Source: Ganoderma boninense | Lineage: Eukaryota; Basidiomycota; Agaricomycetes; Polyporales; Polyporaceae | Length of the DNA stretch: 64,000 nt | Assembly (NCBI GenBank): GCA_002900995.3 | Contig: CM035313.1 | Coordinates: forward strand, 3,534,001-3,598,000 | Reading direction: 5' to 3' | Shown here: in pieces, positions 11,336-23,081 of the stretch | How the letters are laid out: every line of letters begins with the position of its first letter | Position numbering within the stretch: position 1 is the first letter of the stretch | Notes under the pieces: model-generated | Seen by the model: the letters and a program-made list of their open reading frames with translations, nothing else | The model's database searches: none | Told to the model about the DNA's origin: nothing | Translations under genes and position numbers: made by a program

Positions 11336-13529
11336 AACCTGCCAAGGGAAAATCGCGTTATCTTCCCGGATCACCCTACCTTTCTCAGACCATCGTCGTG
11401 GATTTACATATAAGCCATAGGAAAACTTTGCCTTGGCTTTACTAGGAGTTTCCCGAGTTGTTAAACACGGTGTCCATCCCGACATTCCGCGGGACGTGAT
11501 ATTTTTGTGGAATCCTCCTGGAGTCTTGTGAGGCATGCAAAAAGAGCGATGCGCCCTCGAGTGCCTTGCCATGCAAGACACCAAGGCGATTTCACAAACA
11601 TATCGCGACTAGCGGCACCTGGGGATGTACACCGTGAAAGGAAGCATTTGACAGAATCTAGAGAAACACACGGGAAAGGTAGGCCTTCCCGCACAGATAG
11701 ATCTGGGAAAGTGGCCTTTCTCGAGCCTTGTACAAGTCTTTCCCGGGGGGTGGGAAAGTTTAACCTTCTCCATCCGTGATGCCTGCAGTGAATTCAATGC
11801 AAAGACCACCTATAGTTACATATCCCAGTGCGCACAAATCACTGACAAGTTAGAGCTATCCGGGAAAATACCTTGATTTATCCCCGACAGGAAATCCAGT
11901 GATGCCCGTCGTGAAAGGTGGGGCTGCGCCAAACAACAATACTTACGATTTTCCCGCATGCTTTGGGCGGTGCCCGTCGTGTATATGTTGTGAGCCTTGT
12001 GGGTGCGGCGTCATCCCAGCCCGCGTCAGCCCAGCCCGGGCATGTGTGGGACCGCGCGTCGGTCTCTTCCTCCAAGTGCGGGGCGAGAGCGGGAAGGAAC
12101 GGAGAGGAAGGTGAAGTCGTTTGCAGCCACCAGCGCAGATAAGCGGAGGCCAGATGGTCCCGGGGAGCTGGAGTAGGAGCTTCCTGATTCAAGATTCGAA
12201 GCGTGCGTGCTTGTGCTTCCTTCCGTGCGAACCGGTGCTTATGTACGGGGAGCCTGAGAGCGGGGACGTGAGCGACTCGGCGCGGGGAGTGGGCGTGACA
12301 ATAATTGACATACGGCGAGGTGCAGGCGGGCGCAGGCGCTGGGCCGATAAAGTAAATGCGCACACGGTCGTTGGGACGCTGCAGGCGACGTGGATACATA
12401 CATGTGTACTTATCGGAGCGGCGGGCACAGGAAAGTGCCACGAAAACATCGGATCGCCAAGGATTTGTGAAGCTGAGCACATCGGGGCGTCGACCCGCGG
12501 GCGTGGCGCGAGAGGCGAGACGCAGGTGGGACGGCACCAAGTGGGACCCGGTGGGCCCATTCGGAGGCACAAGTGCCGATTCGGAGGGAGCGCCGAGGAA
12601 GGACAGAGGACTAGAACGCGCGGTTCGCAAGACGGTCGCAGCGTCGAGGACAAGCACAGCCTGCGGGCAACGCTGTAGTACATCTGCAAAACAGGACGTT
12701 CAGTTAACGTTTCAGTTGATGATCAGAGGTGGCACGAGAGAGCTGGATGGGATGGCGCTGTGGAGAAGGAGGGGGAGCAACTCCACAAGGTCACCATCGA
12801 GACAGAAGTCGATGGTCGTCGCGCAAGGTGGTTCTCGTCTCGGGTCGCCCGTGCGTGGAACTGGAAGTGCAGCAGGGCGGACGTGGGCGTCCGAATGCTG
12901 CCAGTGGAGGATGCGGCGAAGAGGAGGAGAGTCCGGGGGGGCATCGAAGACAGAGGGGGTGATATATGGAGCAGGTGTCATGCGACGGGCGACATACGGG
13001 CGAGCGATCTTTGGTGGTCGGGAGAGACACAGGCTGGCAGCGAACGGCGCGGTCAGATGGACTCCCTTAGCCTGCATCGAACGCAAACAAAATGGAAGGC
13101 GTCTGTCCGGTGCGGGCTCCCCGGCGCTCGTCTTGTGTCGCGGGCGTCTGGGGGCTGCTCTTCTCACCTGCGGTCCTCTTCTCTCTCGCCGCCAGCCTCC
13201 TCTGCCCCTGCTCTCTGCCACCCGCCGCTGCCCCCCCGCTCGCCCCACCGCCTCCCGTCCGCCCATCCTCCCCGTGCTCTGAGCCCCTCTCGCGCTCTCC
13301 GCCCACCTCACTTCCAACGCCCGAAACTCGAATCGAATCTCGCCTCTCGTCCGGCCCAACCAATCTGCGGTAGCGCCAGATCTCTCCGCCCCTCGCGTAT
13401 CTATATCTGCCCCCAGGGCCCATGTAAACTGCCCCCTCCGCGCCTTCCGACATCCCCCTCCGTCCGCCCTCTCCGCCTCCTCCTCTCCTCCTCCCTCTCC
13501 CCAGGCTCAGGCTCCTCCCCTCGCCTCCT

Positions 13530-16500
13530 ATGCCCGGTGTCTCGCGCAACCAGCGCGCAGAGGCCAAATACAACGTCACCCTCGACTGTCAGTCCCTCTT
13601 TCCTCTCATTTTTCCTCCGTGCGTGCGTGCCTGACCCCGCCCCCGCCCCGCGATACAGTCCCCCACCTCGGCCTCCACTCCGCCGCCTCGTCCGGCAACC
13701 TCGGCCTGGTGACGTATGCCCTCGATCACGGCCAGCCCGTCAACTCGGTCGTCGACGGCGTCCTCCCCCTCCATGTCGCCAGCTCCGGAGGGAACGACCG
13801 CATAGTCCGTCTGCTCATCGAGCGCGGCGCAGATGTCAACGCCCCGAGGTACGTCATTCATCAGAGGTGCTTCATTCTTGCGGACGCCGGATTCCGATGG
13901 TCTTGGGTTTCGTTGAGAGTTGCTGGAGTGAGGGCGGTGGATCATGTTTTGTGATGAGGGAAGAGGTAGGGAAGCCGGGATGGGGCCTTCAATTTCTCGT
14001 GAATTTCCGGGGCGGTTTGTCGACCGGGAAACCCTTCGTTTCCTTCGGTTCTCGCCGAGGTGTGTTCACGAAGAGGAAATCCGGGGGGAAACAGATGATA
14101 TGGACCGGAGACACTGCATTTCCTGCCTGTCTCCGGCCCGTTTCTACTTTATATTTCCATTGTTCGAACCTCCTTGAGGACGATCTTTCCTGGACCCCTC
14201 TCGGAAGCGTCACATACAATGAGTAAGCAATGGCCTTATAATGGAGATCTATTGTCTGGGCGTATCCGAGGGACCCCTCGAAGCGCATCTTCTGAAGTCC
14301 CTTCCTTACGCGACGATCGGAGCAGCATCTTTGACTACCCCTTATAGGGACGGTCAGAGTAGACATTCTGCGATCCTTTTTTGTCCCTCTTTGACCGATT
14401 TTGAGGAAACCTCGGGCCAGAAGTGGCCAGCACGGCAAGCAATGGCCCATTTCGCACCACGCGACTTCCTCGTAGTTGTCACTGTGATTGGTTTCCTGGC
14501 TACAGGCCGTATCGCAAGGCTGGTTCAGGACCTGAATCTCAGAAGCGCTGCGCACAAAGTAAAATACCCTTAAACCGGTCTATTATCTGGGCTCATCCGA
14601 AATTCCGATCCTGAACAGCCCTGTAGACAGGTCCGTGATAGGAGACCAATCGCAGACCATGTTACAGCGATATTCCGGGGTACGATATTCGTCGTTGCCC
14701 GTTGTGCTGCAGTAGATCGAGGAGGTAAAAATCGATTCTGGCTTCAGAGCCGCTTCTGCCAAAACGGTGTTCCGGGGTCGTTTGTCTCTAAGCACCCGAT
14801 TTCCACCCTCGCGATCAGTGCACCTCGTTTGGATTGAACCTTTGTGCTGATTTTCATGGCCACACCTCAGGCTTCCCCGCAAATACTCGAGCGATAAACA
14901 TAGGGATACTTCAGCGCCCATTGTTGGAACCTCGGGTTCAACCCCCCTCCATTTCGCGGCTGCGAACGGCCACGAGCACGTCGTCCTCACTCTGCTTCTC
15001 CATGGAGCGCACCCAGATCGCCCGGATAAACACGGCGTGACCCCCGAGACAGTTGCGCGGCAGAACGGCTGGACGAACTGCGCCGAATTGCTCAGCAAGT
15101 GGACGCACGAGAAGGACCGCGATCTGCGCGAACGGGAGGCGGCAAGCGGGTCCGTGGCCGTGCACTCCCTCGAGTACGACAGCGCGAGCCTGTACTCTCG
15201 GCAGGACATCGAATGCAAGCTGCGCCAGCAGAGGCTGCGAATGAAGTCCTCGATCGACAACGCGCTCAGCATGCTCAAGACGCCGCTCCCGACCTCGCCG
15301 CCGTCGGCTGGCATGCTCCCGCACGAGGCGGTGTACACGACGACGCCGCCGGCGATGGTGGGCTCTGCGTCGCTCGAGTCCTCGCCCGCGACGTCGACCG
15401 CGCACGAGTTCCCGCAGAGCTGGGGCCGGAGACCGTCGCTGCCGCATATATTCGACACACCGCCGCACGCGGCGCACAGTCACTCCATGAGCACGAGCCA
15501 GGCGCAGGGCCCCTCTCATCATGCGACCAAGTCCTCAGGGCGACCGTCGTTCTCGTCGTCACGCAGACCGCGATCTGCCGGGACGGATGCGGACGCCTCA
15601 GCGTCGTCGACGCCCGGGCGGCTGCGCGGGAAGCTGTCGTTGCTGTCAATGTTCAAGAAGGCCGCGGGCGACTCTGTGTCGTCAACCTCATCGCCAGGAA
15701 TTGCCACCCCGGAGAGCAGGGACAGCTTCACGGGGATGTCGAGCTCGGCGTTGACGTCTGCGTCGCCGTCGCCGGTGCCTGAACGCGAACGCGGGGACGG
15801 ACAGCGGCGGGCGCGCAGCCGAGGTGCGTCAGCACACTCACCTCTCCGCACGCGGGCATCGGAGGCAGGCCCCCTGTCAGTGTCTCCAGCGAGTGGTCTG
15901 TCCCCGCCAGCGCTGTCGACCGTGCCGAGCAATCGGAGCAAGCTGGGAAGCGGGAGCGAGTCCGAGTCGCCTGGGCCGTACCCGCCGCTGGCCGTGGAGC
16001 TGCATCGGAAGCTGTCGATGGAGCGCCTGCGGAGCCGTTCGGGGTCGGGATCGTCCTCGACGCAGAACCCCAGCACGCCTGCAGAACGTGCCGCGCAGTC
16101 GCCCTCGCCCCAGCACGCAGCTCTCCCGCAAAGTCAACCTCAGAGCTACAGAAGCCCGGCTCCCCGCTCCGGCATCCTCCGCCCGCACGGCCGGTCCGCA
16201 TCTTCCGGCCAGTCGACTTTCCAGAGGCCCGACGGACTGGCGGCCGAGGGTTCCACCCGCTCGCTCCGGTTCGATCCCACGTCGACTGGCGCGTCGGCCG
16301 TGCATTCCAAGCGTTCTGGGCTCAACTTGGATCTGAAGGGCAGCGGGAGCACCTCCTCTCTCCGGGGCGAAAGCCAGGGCCCGAGAAGTCCGCGGTCGCC
16401 ATGGAGCACATCTTCGCAAGCGCGATTGCGAGAGCGGGAGCGGGATCCCAGCGTCGATGCCACGAACCACCGCCACCGCAACTACACCATCATGGATGAC

Positions 16501-18201
16501 GAAGACGAGGAAGGCTATGGCGAGGTCATCTCCCCACGCATCGGTTTGGGGCTCGCGCTGGAGAGCGATCGCGAGCGCGAGGACGTCTCGCCACAGCCCG
16601 AGGAGCGCCCCCCCTCGATGCAATCTCAGGGTTCCCGCGAGTCGCCTACGACATCCCCCCTTCCCTCGCCCACGGTGCCACCAGAGTCTGGGTTTGATTG
16701 CCCGTTCAGCATCAACCGGCCGCCACCCGAGCCGCTCCCACTCGACGCCACCTTGTCCCCGCCGCTGTTGCAGTCCCAGGGTTCCCTGCTCGGCATCCAC
16801 GGCATCGACAATCGCGCCCGCGGGGACAGCTTTGGGAGCATGAGTACGAGCACAGACGCCAGTCTTCCTGTGACGCCGGGCCCGGGCCTCGCGCTGGCAC
16901 TCGAGATGCAGTCGCCCGACGCGGACTTGGTCGACCTGCCGCTCGATGACGACTTCGTGGGCGTGGGTGGGCGCAAGCGTACCGACTCGTCGGCCTCTCG
17001 AACGAACTACCTCGTCGAGCGTGAGCGCGAGCGCCAGCACAGCTCGCGCGCGCGCACGATGTCCCCTCCGCGGTCGCGTGCACACCCCCTGGACATTGAC
17101 ATTCGTGCGATATCGTCCCATGCGCAGGCTGAGGCCCTCGTGCAGCGCGCACAGAAGGACATCCTCGACCTGCAGAACGCCGACATCGAGCTCCCCGGTC
17201 TCGTCGTTGGGAGCGCAGGCTCGGGGTCGACCGGGGTCGGGAGCTTGGGCAATGTCACAACCCTTTCGAGCGGGAGGACGCCCCTGAGCGCGAAGCTGGC
17301 CGCGTATGGCGAGAGCTTGGCTATCGAGCGGAGGTTCAAGGAGAAGGAGGAACGGGAACGGGAGCAGGGAACTGAACGCGACTTGGATGGCCTCGGCCCT
17401 ATGCCGCGCAGTCCGACTCGGCCGAGGGCTAGCGGGGAGACGCCTAGGGGGAGCCTGGCGACCCCGAGAGACACGCTGCGCACGAGGGCATCGGAGGGTG
17501 GGTTCAGGAAGTTCAGCCTGGATGAGAGGCCGACAAGGGGACCTCATGCCCCAAGGCGGGGCAAGTCGAAGCGGCCCCACACTTCGGATGGTGAGTTGAG
17601 AGTTCATGGAAGCTACGACGTCCATACTGAACTCTTCGCAGGCGACACTTCCGACAACGTGGGTATCTTCCTGGTCCCGCATAAGTCCATTCCGCCGGGC
17701 CACAAGCCTTCCTTGTCCAGCAGCGCCGCGATGGGTGCTGCTCGGCTCTCGCCGAGCCCCGACAGGAGTGCCCACGCCCGACCGCCGCCTACCTCTGCAC
17801 GAACCCTTCCACTCGTCTTGACGCCAGCCTCGTTCGACGACCGCCCGCCACAGATCGTCCGCTCGCGTACGCCCGACCCCGACCGGCCGTTCGTCGACTC
17901 TCCAGGTCGTGCCGGCGGCTCCTTCGGCGTGCCCCTCTCCCGCGTGTCGACCGCGCCCCCGCGGCACGGCTCGCCCGACATCCCGCAGCGCACGCTGAGC
18001 GAACAGGAGCGCGAGCGCGCCCGCGCGAACAAGCTCATGAAGATGGGCCTGCTCACGCACGACTCGTTCCCCCGTGCGGCCTCGCCGTACGGGCATGCGC
18101 GGAACGGGGGCGGGAGCGGCAGCACGGGCGGCGGGCCGGCTGGAAAGCATCGTTTCGGTGGGTTCAGAGGCCTCGTCCAGACGCTCACCGGGAAGTCGTG
18201 A
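13530..18201 (+). CDS. Ankyrin-repeat protein with long disordered tail
   Basis: 1175-residue protein of unknown role. Exons: 13530-13587, 13659-13848, 14871-17590 and 17642-18201. The ATG opens MPGVSRNQRAEAKYNVTLD. About three ankyrin repeats follow in residues 20-150 (LGLHSAASSGNLGLVTYAL, PLHVASSGGNDRIVRLLI, TPLHFAAANGHEHVVLTLLL), then a helix with charged repeats (KWTHEKDRDLREREA). The remaining roughly 1000 residues are Ser/Pro/Arg-rich and probably unstructured, ending in a basic Gly-rich tail. Ankyrin repeats usually mediate protein contacts, so a scaffold or signalling adaptor is likely; this is inference. Intron 2 is 1022 nt against a norm of 50-80 and contains repeat DNA, yet the frame across it is exact (GADVNAPR to LPRKYSSDK). 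The last intron (51 nt, in frame) could be retained without breaking the protein. Confidence 0.85.
13849..14870 (+). other. Oversized intron of the ankyrin gene
   Basis: GT at 13849 and AG at 14869-14870. Both flanking exons are fixed by ankyrin-repeat homology and by phase, so the intron is real. At 1022 nt it is over ten times the usual length here, and it contains sequence related to the dispersed repeat near 11.3 kb. No open frame inside it is convincing. Confidence 0.75.
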
Positions 18202-19862
18202 AGCTTGAAGTCGTGAGTCTCCCCCTTCCCGGCTTGCGCCTTCGCGCTTCTGTTTCGTCGCCTCCGTCCTCGATCTCGATCTCGCTCTGCTATCCTATCG
18301 TATTTTATCCGGTCTGCCGATTCGCTGTAGCGCCAACTTCAACGTTCCGTCTTCCCCGCTCTTCCCCGCTCTCTCATGGCGCAGATGCGCCCTCGGAGCA
18401 GCAGCAACGCCTGCTCTTGGCTTTCCCTCTCGCGGCGCCTCATCGCGCTCGTCCAACGTTCAACTTCTGTTCTTCTTGGAGCTCACGCTCGATCCGCCGC
18501 CGTGGGTCCATACCGTACTGCGCTGTTTTATCTATGATGTCCTGCACCACGCACAGTCGCGCATTTACTCGCTCGCTTTCGTTCTCCAACTCCATGTCCA
18601 CCCACGCCCACTCCCTCATACATACACATATGTTGTGTCCGCCTCCGGTCTGTCGTCTCCATGTCCCTGCGTCCGTCCATCAGATTCGTTCGTCGTCTTG
18701 GTCCGGAGGGGTTGTATAGTAACAATATTTACTCTCGCACGCCAGCATCCATCATCGATATCGCCTGCACGCTCACTGTCTCCGTCTCCGTCTCCGTCTC
18801 TCTGTCTCTCTCTCACCACCATCCAATCCAATCCAATCCAGTCCAGTCCAATCCCCATGTTGTGTTTGTATCCATTTTTCTTTCCCCTTGCCTTTACCTC
18901 CCTTCGTGTGTTTATGTCTTACCTATCCATATCCGTATCCGTATCCGTATCCGTATCCGTATCCGTATCTGTTTATGTATTCGCCCGCAGCTGCCGACTC
19001 CCGAGTGCCTCCTGTGTGTTGTATCACCGTTATCACAGCCAGTGTTGTCCGAACCTCCCTCTCGTATACGTATACGTACAGTACACGTACTCTGAATCAA
19101 TCACTCGAGTACCCATCGCTCTTCCTCCAATGCATCGAGTCCCAATCATGGTCCGCGCCCGCTCACCGTTCCATATGGGCATGTACAGAGCGCCATTATT
19201 TCAATATGGATTGCGCTGAAGAAGAATGTCGCCGCGAGCTAATAGTGTGTTCCCCGCCAATGCTGCCGCGAGTTTGAATGTAGCTGCCTCCCGCGAAGCA
19301 CGCCTCGGCTCACGTCCAGAACAAGGGCGAAGTCAGCACGTCTTCGGAGATAAGTAAGGTGCAAGGTACCAGAGCAAGGTAGTACATGCAGAGGCTGCAC
19401 AAACCAGGTATCCATTACAGCACAGATGGAAGCCAATTCTACGTGTACATGTGGATGCGCATTGTGTGCAAATGAGCAGGAGCGCCGCGCAGCATGGATG
19501 GGGCGGCTCGACTCAACCGGAGCTACACGGTAGAGTTTAGTACGGTAGTCCTAATTGACATATGGACCTGAGGCGTGAGGCTCGAGTCTGAGGCACACGG
19601 CTCCCCAATGCTCTGTTAGTTCCACTCTACGCACGCCGCTCCAGAGTTCAGGCTGTTTATCCCGGGCCGTTCTCGATGCCGAGAGGCCGTCTAGTTCTAT
19701 GCCCCGCTCAGGATGTCGGGAGGACCATCATAGACTGCTGGTCTTGGACTGGGTGAACGCTGGACGTTCATGTTCTTCGACCGAGTCTGTCTTCGGGCCC
19801 CCGCGCCCGCCTGCGCATGTCCAGGGGGCAAAATCATCTCGGCGCCCGATCCTAGGCGCACT
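18202..19862. other. Convergent intergenic region with simple repeats
   Basis: 3' regions of the ankyrin gene and of the DUF218 gene face each other. No exon is seen. The sequence is pyrimidine-rich and carries several microsatellites between 18.77 and 18.97 kb. Confidence 0.6.
18778..18969. repeat. Microsatellite cluster
   Basis: (CCGTCT)n around 18778-18800, (ATCCA)n drifting into (GTCCA)n around 18831-18852, and (ATCCGT)n at about 18931-18969. The last is about six near-perfect units. Confidence 0.85.
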
Positions 19863-21217
19863 CTACTCTCGCCCGAACGCGCCGTCTGACTCCCAGGGGA
19901 GCGGTCCCGGGAACACGGCGGTCTGCTCGAGGTCCTGATCCTGGCCTGGGGGACCGGGACACCAGTTGAGGAGCGCGGCGAGCTCGGGCGCGGACGAGTA
20001 GTAGGGGTGGTGCCGGAGGAAGGGGTTGCGCGCGCGCCGCTTGGCGAGCAGGACACCGTGGCAGCCGTATGTGTCCTCGGTGTAGGGCAGGTAGCCGTTC
20101 TGGAGCTGGGGGGAGAAAGAGAGCGTCAGCATCGATACGTCGTATACAGGCAACAGCATGAACTGAACTGAATGAGGGGGTGTCCCGGCGTGGACTATGG
20201 AAAGCCCCCAGCTGAGAGGGAAGAAAAGGAGGGCACGTACCTCGCCCTGGCGCGCAGCGGCGGCGTCCTCGCCCTCGGCGTCGATGCCGACGTACTCGAA
20301 CTTGTCCGCGGGCCAGCGCAGCGCAGCGCGGTGCAGGTCGGTGAACCGGCGGCGCTTCATCTCGTAGCCGACGACGGTGATCTTGGACGGCCACCGGCCG
20401 GTGTACTCGTGGAAGCGCGCGATGGAGAACAGGAGGTTCTGGTACGAGTCGAGTGCGTAGTCCTCTGTCGTCGCGCGCACAACCGGCGGTGACTTCGACT
20501 GCGATGATGCAATGTTAGGGACGGAGGGGAGGAGGCCGGAAACGGCAGCGAGACGGAGGTAGGACTCGGCTTCGGTCGTCGTCGAGGATGGGCGCGTTTG
20601 GCCACTGAACGTACACGCATATAATGAGTGCTTCGAGTGTGAGCACAGAGCAATCTGCTCACCCGCTGAACACGAGCAGCGAGTGCTCGTCGTCCTCCGC
20701 CATCTGTGCCCTGCCATGCATTGCGCTCTCAGACACTCTCCAGGCTTCCACGACGCAGAGCACGGGGAACGTACCCGTCAGCAATGTGCCTGAAGAACGC
20801 AGCGACGCGTCCCCCGCCGCGTTGGTACGCCTCCAGCACCCACGCGTCCTCGTCCAGCCTCTCCTCCGCCCTCCTCCCCGTCCAGATGGCGTGCCCGGGC
20901 ACCATGATGAGGTGGTCGATCTCCCGCAGCGTCCTGTCTCTCGCCAGTGTCTCCCATATGCCCCTCGGCGCCGCCATTCCATGCGAGTTCCTGCTGTCAT
21001 TGTACGAGCTGCGGCTGGGGTTGGTGAAGTAGTGGAAGACGTTGAGGAGGAACGAGAGCGCGGCGAAGCCAGCGAGGAGGAAGAAGCCGAGGTTGGTGAC
21101 GCGGGCGCGCGAGAGGAGGACGTCGCGCGGGCTGCGGTAGTGTGCTTTCCTGAGGCCGACACCAGGCCCCGGCCGTCGGGGGTGTGTGCGCGAGAAGGAG
21201 GCGGGCAGAGGCAGCAT
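19863..21217 (-). CDS. DUF218-family membrane-anchored protein
   Basis: 365-residue protein of the DUF218 (YdcF/SanA-like) family, whose fungal members have no settled function. Exons: 21217-20775, 20710-20663, 20604-20241 and 20105-19863 (introns 64, 58 and 135 nt). A basic N-terminus is followed by one hydrophobic helix near residues 48-66 (LGFFLLAGFAALSFLLNVF), read as a type II anchor. The domain begins with DHLIMVPGHAIWTG and continues with SLLVFSGGQTR and a Glu-rich TEAESYLRL, the usual order of DUF218 signature blocks. RATTEDYALDSYQNLLFS and ITVVGYEMKRRRFTDLH follow. The start was set at the first ATG in frame; the frame upstream opens only with a GTG. A stretch within exon 3 (GTTTCC...CAG, 54 nt, in frame) might be an additional intron. 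Confidence 0.75.
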
Positions 21218-21450
21218 CGAGATCGTCCCAAGTGGCAGGTCCCCCCTGGCGCGCCTGTCCTCGTCCACAACTGCAAATGCTGTGCCTGCGATGCTTCCCA
21301 CGGCGCGCGACTACTCAACTGCCCCGATCGTGAGGTTAAATGTCTCGGATCAATTTCGAAAATATTGCCTCAGCGAGATATTTCTGTAGCCACGAGATTG
21401 GTCTATACAGCTACGCATGCGCATATACAAACCACCTGAAACTGCCAGTC

Positions 21451-22715
21451 CTAAGGGTACCTCCCGCCCTCCCTCAACAGCCCCACACAAACATTCACCC
21501 AGCCGTCCGCGCCCGCCATGCAAGCCCCGAGCCACGCCATCTCCGTATCTGACGGCGCAGGCACGCCTTGGATGAGTGCGTACCCGAGGTTCCCCTTCCC
21601 AGAGCCGGGTTCGGGGAAGAGAAGCGGGAGCCGAGCAGTTAGGAAGGTCGCGAGGGTGTGCATCGCGCCTGCATGAACAGCCAGAGACATAAGTGGCGAA
21701 CGACAATGGAAGCCTCGGGAGAAACGCACCATCCTCGAGCCTCGGAGGGACAAGGTCCTGCAGCACTGGCCCGTCCGGGAGATAGATCCGCACGGGGACA
21801 TTCCGCACGTTCATCGCGCCATCCCTGTCGGGGCCGCCGCTCGACTGCGGGTCTGCGGAGGGCGGGCGGGTGTGCAGCGATGTGGACGAGGGAGGGGGCG
21901 GAGGCGAGTTTGAGCGCGTTGGCGCGGTCGTTGGGGTAATCTTGGATGCGACGCGCCAGTACTCGTCGAAGTTGTCTGAAGCCAAACAAGACCATTGATA
22001 TGCGTTCGCACAACACACGGAGTGCTGGAGGAAGATGGGAGAAGGGAGACTCACGTTCTTTGATGCCTTCCCAGAGCCCGTCCTGCTCGGCTTTGCGGAG
22101 GCCCGTCATGCGCTTGGTGTTGCCCCAGCGGATGAAGTCCGCCTCCTTGAGCTGGCCCATGAAGGCTTGCTTGCACGCTTCCGCATTGGGAGCAAGGAGC
22201 AGCTTCTCGGTCGGCGGGGAAGCGAGATGGAGGGTTATGCGGAGAGGGGTGAAGAACGACGGAGGAGCATTGGGACGGGCGGACAGAGTGATGGTATGGT
22301 TGTCGTATATGAGCCCTATGGGCCAATGCCTGCGATCGAGACCATAAAAACAATGCTCAGGGTGCTGGGAGTGCTCGGACTCGGAGGACGAAACGGGCAC
22401 GCACCACTTGAGCAAGCTGCCCTCCTCGCTCTCGAACCACCAGTCCTCTTCCTTGATGACTCTCGCTGCGGTCTCGTCGAAGACGACATCCATGAGGAAA
22501 CGTTTGATCTCCGGGACGAGGAGGGGGAGGTAGCTAACGCGCGGCGCCTGGATGTAGTAACATTCGAGGCCGCGATCCGAGTTTGCGGGGAGCTCCTTGG
22601 GGTCGACGCGGACCTCGAGGGGTACGGTGCCCTCCCATGTGAGGCGGCGGAAGAGGGTGGTGGCGGCGGGGGTGGAGAAGACGGACGGGGAATGGCGCGG
22701 CGCGTAGGTCGACAT
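21451..22715 (-). CDS. ATG5: Autophagy protein Atg5
   Basis: Atg5 is conjugated to Atg12 and, with Atg16, acts as the ligase platform for Atg8 lipidation at the forming autophagosome. Exons: 22715-22055, 21975-21730 and 21668-21451 (introns 79 and 61 nt), 374 residues. Recognisable blocks: the N-terminal RRLTWEGTVPLEVRVDP, then YYIQAPRVSYLPLLVPEI (the ubiquitin-like UblA core), HWPIGLIYD, then KQAFMGQLKEADFIRWGN in the helical region with the conjugation-type Lys, and DNFDEYWRVASKITP before a Pro/Ser-rich linker. The C-terminal UblB part includes VRNVPVRIYLPDG and ends in GALIQG-like sequence. It lies head to tail with the DUF218 gene (233 bp apart) and is divergent from the membrane-protein gene at 23082. 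Confidence 0.9.
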
Positions 22716-23081
22716 CCCAAGCCTCGTCCATCTGCCCTCCCCGCTCGCCCAACTCCAAATTCGTCTCGCCACGCGCCCCTCACGTGCCAACACGCTCAGA
22801 CGGCTGGGTAGGGTGGGTCTGGGAAGGTGGGAGGCCAAGAAAAGAAGGAACGCCACGTGCGGTCCAGACCTCCGGGTCCGGGAAGTTGCGGACTGACGTC
22901 AAAGCCGCATTGCGATCGCTGCGTGAACTGCAATGTTGCATCAGCCTTGCGCAGGCACTCACCACCACCACCACCACCACCACCACCACCACCACCACCT
23001 ATAAAGCCTCGCCGCTCTCGCGCCCCCTTCCCTCTTCCCCCCAAGTCCTCGGCGACTCTCCAGACACGAAAATACGCCGCA
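22716..23081. promoter_or_regulatory. Shared divergent promoter region ATG5 / membrane protein
   Basis: A 366-bp spacer between two divergently transcribed genes. It holds a (CAC)n microsatellite at about 22959-22999, directly upstream of a TATA-like word (CCTATAAAGCC at 22998-23008), probably serving the plus-strand gene. No other signal is seen. Confidence 0.5.
22959..22999. repeat. (CAC)n microsatellite
   Basis: About 13 uninterrupted CAC/ACC units immediately upstream of the TATA-like element of the gene at 23082. Confidence 0.9.

Larger units (their letters stand above)
7009..13529. other. Gene-poor interval with repeats (6.5 kb)
   Basis: No gene with splice-consistent exons or a recognised domain was found. 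It contains a short tandem duplication (7862-7903), a MITE-like inverted-repeat element (9001-9280) and, between about 10.8 and 12 kb, AT-richer DNA with many TTCCCG/CGGGAA words and a stretch related to the long intron of the next gene. The last 500 bases are strongly C-rich and are probably promoter and 5' UTR of the ankyrin gene. A 150-codon frame at 8565-9023 has no recognisable motif and runs into the MITE. Confidence 0.5.

Noticed and set aside
12760..14226. 488-codon plus-strand frame across the ankyrin promoter and first exons
   Set aside because: Low-complexity Ser/Pro/Arg translation of C-rich DNA that conflicts with the ankyrin reading frame.
15877..18150. 757-codon open frame antisense to the ankyrin gene
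   Set aside because: Arg/Gly/Ala-rich shadow of a GC-rich Ser/Pro coding strand; no domain and no splice logic.
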